From: an uncultured Burkholderiales bacterium
Lineage (GTDB): Bacteria; Pseudomonadota; Gammaproteobacteria; Burkholderiales; Burkholderiaceae_E
Reading direction: 5' to 3'
NCBI GenBank assembly: GCA_903923345.1
Contig: CAIXXI010000310.1
Span: forward strand, 1 to 9,080
Length of the DNA: 9,080 nt
Under the pieces are notes generated by a model. The model saw nothing but the letters and a program-made list of their open reading frames with translations. It was not told the origin of the DNA and did not search any database. Positions within the stretch are counted from its first letter, which is position 1, and the number at the start of each line of letters is the position of its first letter. A program made the position numbers and the translations under genes. Below are positions 6,648-9,080 of the stretch, piece by piece.

Positions 6648-7418
6648 TCAGGCCGGCGCGTAGGCGTTGGCCAGGGTTCCGATGCCCTCGATCATGACTT
6701 CGACGCGCGCGCCGGGCTTCATCGGCAACACCCCCAGCGACGTGCCACACAGGATCACATCGCCGGCTTCGAGCGTGACGTCTTTCGACAGCAGGCTGAC
6801 CAGCTCGGCGGGCGAAAAGAACATGTCGGCCAGTGGGTAGTTCTGCCGTTCCCGCCCATCGACCAAGGTCCTGACATGGCCAGTTGTTGGATTGAATTCG
6901 GTATCGATCACAGGACCGAAGACGCCGAATCCGTCGAAGCCCTTGGCCCGCGACCATTGTGCAAAGCTGGGATCGCGATTGAGCAGTTCGATGGCGGTGA
7001 CATCGTTGGCGCAGGTGTAGCCCAGGATATGGGCGGGTGCTTCTTCGGCACTGACATGGCGGGTCTGCCGGCCGATCACGATCGCAAGCTCGCCCTCATA
7101 CGCAACGCGCCCGGTGCCCTCAGGCGGGGCCGGGATCGCTTGACCATGGGCTGCGAAGCTGTTGGGCGACTTCAGAAACCACAAGGGCTCGGTGGGCCGA
7201 TTCCAGCCATTCTTTGTCGCGGATGCAGCGAAGTTGTTCCACAGCGCCAGCATCTTCGAGGGCTGGCAGGGGGTGAGCCATTCAATCGTTGAAACCGCGA
7301 CTCGCCGATCGCTGATCGAGAACTCACCAAACGGTGTGCCGCTGACCACGGTCACCGAGTCGCCTTCAAGCAGCCCCCAGGTCTGAATGCCATCGATACG
7401 GCAGCGCAGCCATTTCAT
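6648..7418 (-). CDS. Fumarylacetoacetate hydrolase (FAH) family protein
   Basis: 256 aa, typical of the short FAH-family enzymes (hydrolases, decarboxylases or isomerases acting on oxo-enol acids, for example HpaG-like or acylpyruvate hydrolases). The metal site is visible: YEGELAIVIG supplies E108 and E110, and CANDVTA supplies D139. The active-site lysine lies in RAKGFDGFGVFGP (K159), and the end carries VILCGTSLGVLPMKPG (221-236), matching the usual GD-x-ILTGTPxG block. ATG at 7418 is chosen because GAGGA sits 8 bases upstream on the minus strand; the frame extends further upstream but without a better start. It converges on the flavin enzyme gene with only 14 bases between stops. Such enzymes cleave or decarboxylate ring-fission products, fitting a catabolic neighbourhood, but the substrate cannot be deduced. 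Confidence 0.92.
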   Translation of the reverse strand: MKWLRCRIDGIQTWGLLEGDSVTVVSGTPFGEFSISDRRVAVSTIEWLTPCQPSKMLALWNNFAASATKNGWNRPTEPLWFLKSPNSFAAHGQAIPAPPEGTGRVAYEGELAIVIGRQTRHVSAEEAPAHILGYTCANDVTAIELLNRDPSFAQWSRAKGFDGFGVFGPVIDTEFNPTTGHVRTLVDGRERQNYPLADMFFSPAELVSLLSKDVTLEAGDVILCGTSLGVLPMKPGARVEVMIEGIGTLANAYAPA

Positions 7419-7426
7419 TGAATCGA

Positions 7427-7431
7427 TCCTC
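7427..7431 (-). promoter_or_regulatory. Ribosome binding site of the FAH-family gene
   Basis: Minus-strand GAGGA, 8 bases before the ATG whose first base is 7418. It supports the 256-residue form over longer in-frame alternatives. Confidence 0.65.
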
Positions 7432-7518
7432 GTTGGATTGGGAAAAGTGGACCGCAGTTTACAGGGCGGTTGCGCTGACAACGGCTTGCCACATCCGTCT
7501 GTTGAAGTGCCGCGTTTG

Positions 7519-7535
7519 GCGCGCTGACCGCGCGC
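7519..7535. repeat. Perfect 6-bp inverted repeat, GCGCGC-TGACC-GCGCGC
   Basis: GCGCGC at 7519-7524 and 7530-7535 with the 5-base loop TGACC. It ends 14 bases before the AAGGGGG ribosome binding site of the glycosyltransferase gene. It could be an RNA hairpin in the leader or a dyad operator; in GC-rich DNA chance is also possible. Confidence 0.4.
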
Positions 7536-7549
7536 TCGTCTGTGCAACC

Positions 7550-7556
7550 AAGGGGG
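7550..7556 (+). promoter_or_regulatory. Ribosome binding site pointing to a CTG start
   Basis: AAGGGGG at 7550-7556. AAGG ends 7 bases before CTG 7561, a good spacing, and 22 bases before GTG 7576, too far for normal initiation there. Confidence 0.6.
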
Positions 7557-7560
7557 CATT

Positions 7561-8616
7561 CTGAAGATCCTGATCGTGACCGATGCCTGGGAGCCCCAGG
7601 TCAATGGCGTGGTTCGCACCCTGAAGATGACCCGCCGCGAACTGCAATTGATGGGCCATGAGGTGGCGATCATTTCGCCCAATGGCTTTCGATCGATGCC
7701 GTGTCCAACCTATCCCGAGATTTCGCTGGCACTGACCACGCGCTCGGCGGTGGCGCGTGAGATCGACCGGATCGATCCCGATTGCCTGCACATCGCCACC
7801 GAAGGCCCACTGGGCTGGCTGGCCCGGTCGGTTGCGATGAGCCGCGGTTGGCCGTTCACCACCGCTTACCACAGCCGGTTTCCGGAGTACGTGCATGCGC
7901 GGTTTCGTATCCCGGTGTCCTGGTCGTATTCCGTGCTGCGCTATTTCCACAATGCCGCTCGACACACCCTGGCGCCCACGCCGGCGATCGTCGAGGACCT
8001 CAAGTCGCGTGGCTTCATCGGCCCGCGCCTGTGGTCACGCGGGGTGGATCTGACGGTGTTCGATCCCAATGGACCGCGCGAGCGCGGCGGTGTCAGGCCG
8101 GTGTTTCTGTACGTGGGTCGCATCGCTGTCGAAAAGCAGGTCGACGCCTTCCTGTCGCTCGATCTGCCGGGTCAGAAATGGGTGGCGGGTGTCGGGCCCG
8201 AGCGGGCGCGGCTGGAGCGGCAATATCCACAGGCTCGATGGATCGGTGTGTTGTCGGCACCTGACCTGGCAGCGCTGTATCGGTCAGCTGATGTCATGGT
8301 GTTTCCCAGCGTCACCGACACCTTTGGTCTGGTCATGGTCGAGTCGATGGCCTGCGGCACGCCGGTGGCGGCTTTCCCGGTACCCGGTCCCATCGATGTG
8401 GTGGGCCATTCGGGCGGTGGTGTGCTCGATACAGATCTTCGAACCGCCTGTCTCAAGGCGCTCAAGACATCCCGTGAGGCCGCCCGGCTCAACGCAGAGC
8501 AGTACACCTGGCGCAATGCAACCGAGCAGATCCTGGCCGCGCTGCAGCCACTGCCCAAATCGAGCGACGCATTCAGAACCGCAGGGACGTCACGCCGGTT
8601 TGAGGGCCAGGCCTGA
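7561..8616 (+). CDS. GT4-family glycosyltransferase (MgtA/SqdX-like), apparent CTG start
   Basis: Retaining GT-B fold glycosyltransferase, 351 aa if started at CTG 7561. The N-terminus KILIVTDAWEPQVNGVVRTL (residues 2-21) is the first beta strand and acceptor-side loop of the family. A GTG at 7576 would cut off KILI from that strand, and no ATG, GTG or TTG exists upstream before the stop at 7525; ATT 7558 is the other candidate. The sugar-nucleotide domain shows YVGRIAVEKQ (R187, K192) and PSVTDTFGLVMVESMACGTPVAAFPVPGP, where the EX7E motif reads D253-x7-E261. Relatives transfer a sugar, often mannose or glucose-type, to lipid acceptors at the inner membrane or to polysaccharides; donor and acceptor here are unknown. 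No other envelope gene is visible nearby. The 3' end overlaps the convergent glutaredoxin-like gene by 44 bases. Confidence 0.88.
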   Translation: MKILIVTDAWEPQVNGVVRTLKMTRRELQLMGHEVAIISPNGFRSMPCPTYPEISLALTTRSAVAREIDRIDPDCLHIATEGPLGWLARSVAMSRGWPFTTAYHSRFPEYVHARFRIPVSWSYSVLRYFHNAARHTLAPTPAIVEDLKSRGFIGPRLWSRGVDLTVFDPNGPRERGGVRPVFLYVGRIAVEKQVDAFLSLDLPGQKWVAGVGPERARLERQYPQARWIGVLSAPDLAALYRSADVMVFPSVTDTFGLVMVESMACGTPVAAFPVPGPIDVVGHSGGGVLDTDLRTACLKALKTSREAARLNAEQYTWRNATEQILAALQPLPKSSDAFRTAGTSRRFEGQA

Positions 8617-9080
8617 GCTGGGCCGAAGGCGCTGACTTCGCCGGGTTGATCTCCGGATCGATTTCCGCCGAGCGGGCTGCCTCCGGGTCAATCGATTCAG
8701 CGATCGGCTTTGCAGCTTGCCTGGGCGACAGGCTCTGCGCTGGTGGGTGCCGGTAGCCCGGCGGCAGCGAGGCGGACTTTGGATAGCCTGCGGCATCGAT
8801 GAGCCGTTCCCAATCCTCTGTCTGCAGGCCAGTGGTGCGCTCACGTCCGACGCTCATCGCCGGGAAGGCGGGCTGCTCGAAGCCGATCCGCTTGAAGGCG
8901 TCGGCATCGGCCTGGGTCTGGACGGTTTTTTCGGTGAAAGGCACGCCGCGCTTGACCAGCAGGGCGCGGGCCTGCTGGCAGGGTGCGCAATCGCGCGTGG
9001 TGTAGAGCACGACAGGGTATTTGCCAGCCGCCGAGGCCAGGCCGGTCGGTAGCGCAGCCTCGTCGCGCTTGACGAGGCCC
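8573..9080 (-). CDS. Glutaredoxin-like protein with CAPC motif, 5' end beyond the window
   Basis: The frame stays open to the right edge; the GTG at 9010 lies inside the first beta strand (YPVVLYTTRDCAPC), so it is not the true start and the N-terminus is missing. About 168 codons are visible. The thioredoxin-fold part has the redox motif CAPC, then ALLVKRGVPFTEKTV, a Pro after a hydrophobic stretch (FPAMSVG, cis-Pro region), and GLQTEDWERLIDAAGYP, as in glutaredoxins. From memory, betaproteobacterial relatives often carry an N-terminal signal peptide and DUF4124 domain; that part would lie outside the window. After the fold there is a tail of about 65 residues rich in Pro, Ala and Ser, starting at LPPGYRHPP, probably disordered. 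Likely role is thiol-disulfide exchange, possibly in the periplasm; the location is inference. It converges on and overlaps the glycosyltransferase gene. Confidence 0.85.
   Translation of the reverse strand, partial: GLVKRDEAALPTGLASAAGKYPVVLYTTRDCAPCQQARALLVKRGVPFTEKTVQTQADADAFKRIGFEQPAFPAMSVGRERTTGLQTEDWERLIDAAGYPKSASLPPGYRHPPAQSLSPRQAAKPIAESIDPEAARSAEIDPEINPAKSAPSAQLRPGPQTGVTSLRF

Larger units (their letters stand above)
7419..7560. promoter_or_regulatory. Divergent intergenic region between the FAH and glycosyltransferase genes
   Basis: 142 bases that should hold promoters for both divergent genes. On the minus strand TTGTCA (7481-7476) and TAAACT (7461-7456) resemble -35 and -10 boxes, but the 14-base spacer is short, so the pair is weak. 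On the plus strand no acceptable -35/-10 pair is visible. A perfect GCGCGC hairpin (7519-7535) lies just upstream of the glycosyltransferase ribosome binding site. Confidence 0.4.

Noticed and set aside
8335..8370. Asp in place of the first Glu of the GT4 EX7E motif as a sign of inactivity
   Set aside because: TDTFGLV with Asp is, as I recall, common in this lipid-glycosyltransferase branch, and the second Glu, Arg and Lys of the donor site are intact.
1..9080. Search for mobile elements, toxin-antitoxin pairs, CRISPR or retroelements
   Set aside because: No transposase, integrase, repeat array, reverse transcriptase or att-like duplication was seen; coding style is uniform throughout.

Overview
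This 9.1-kb window is GC-rich, densely coding chromosomal DNA. Its gene families, above all a complete tripartite tricarboxylate transporter (TTT) set with a Bug/TctC binding protein, suggest a betaproteobacterium, probably Burkholderiales. That placement is inferred from family content and style; no marker gene such as rRNA is present. I see no tRNA, rRNA, CRISPR array, insertion sequence or phage gene.

Region 1 (1-5324, + strand) looks like one catabolic operon. In order it holds the 3' part of an acyl-CoA synthetase closely resembling the oxalate-CoA ligase (AAE3/Pcs60) branch, a periplasmic Bug/TctC solute-binding protein, the small membrane protein TctB, the large membrane protein TctA, and a ketopantoate-reductase-like NADPH enzyme. 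Gaps are 43, 6 and 15 bases, and the last junction is a 4-base TTGA stop/start overlap. The simple reading is that a small carboxylate is captured in the periplasm, imported by TctABC, activated to a CoA thioester, and that it or a product is handled by a reductase. The substrate is unknown; oxalate or another short dicarboxylate is a testable guess. An 11-bp hairpin follows the last gene.

Region 2 (5431-7418) holds two convergent genes 14 bases apart. The + strand gene encodes an acyl-CoA-dehydrogenase-fold protein that lacks the usual dehydrogenase glutamate and looks more like a group D flavin-dependent monooxygenase. The - strand gene encodes a fumarylacetoacetate hydrolase (FAH) family enzyme with its metal-binding acidic residues intact. 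Both families are frequent in degradation of aromatics or hydroxylated acids, so this may extend the catabolic theme, but no shared pathway is proven.

Region 3 (7419-9080) is probably unrelated housekeeping or envelope content. A GT4-type glycosyltransferase apparently starts at a non-AUG codon (CTG, 7561) after a good Shine-Dalgarno sequence. A convergent glutaredoxin-like gene with a CAPC active site runs off the right edge. Their coding ends overlap by 44 bases.

The most useful leads are the unassigned substrate of the ligase-TTT-reductase operon, the identity of the flavin enzyme, and the non-canonical start of the glycosyltransferase. I found no clear sign of a wholly new system such as a defence island or retroelement.
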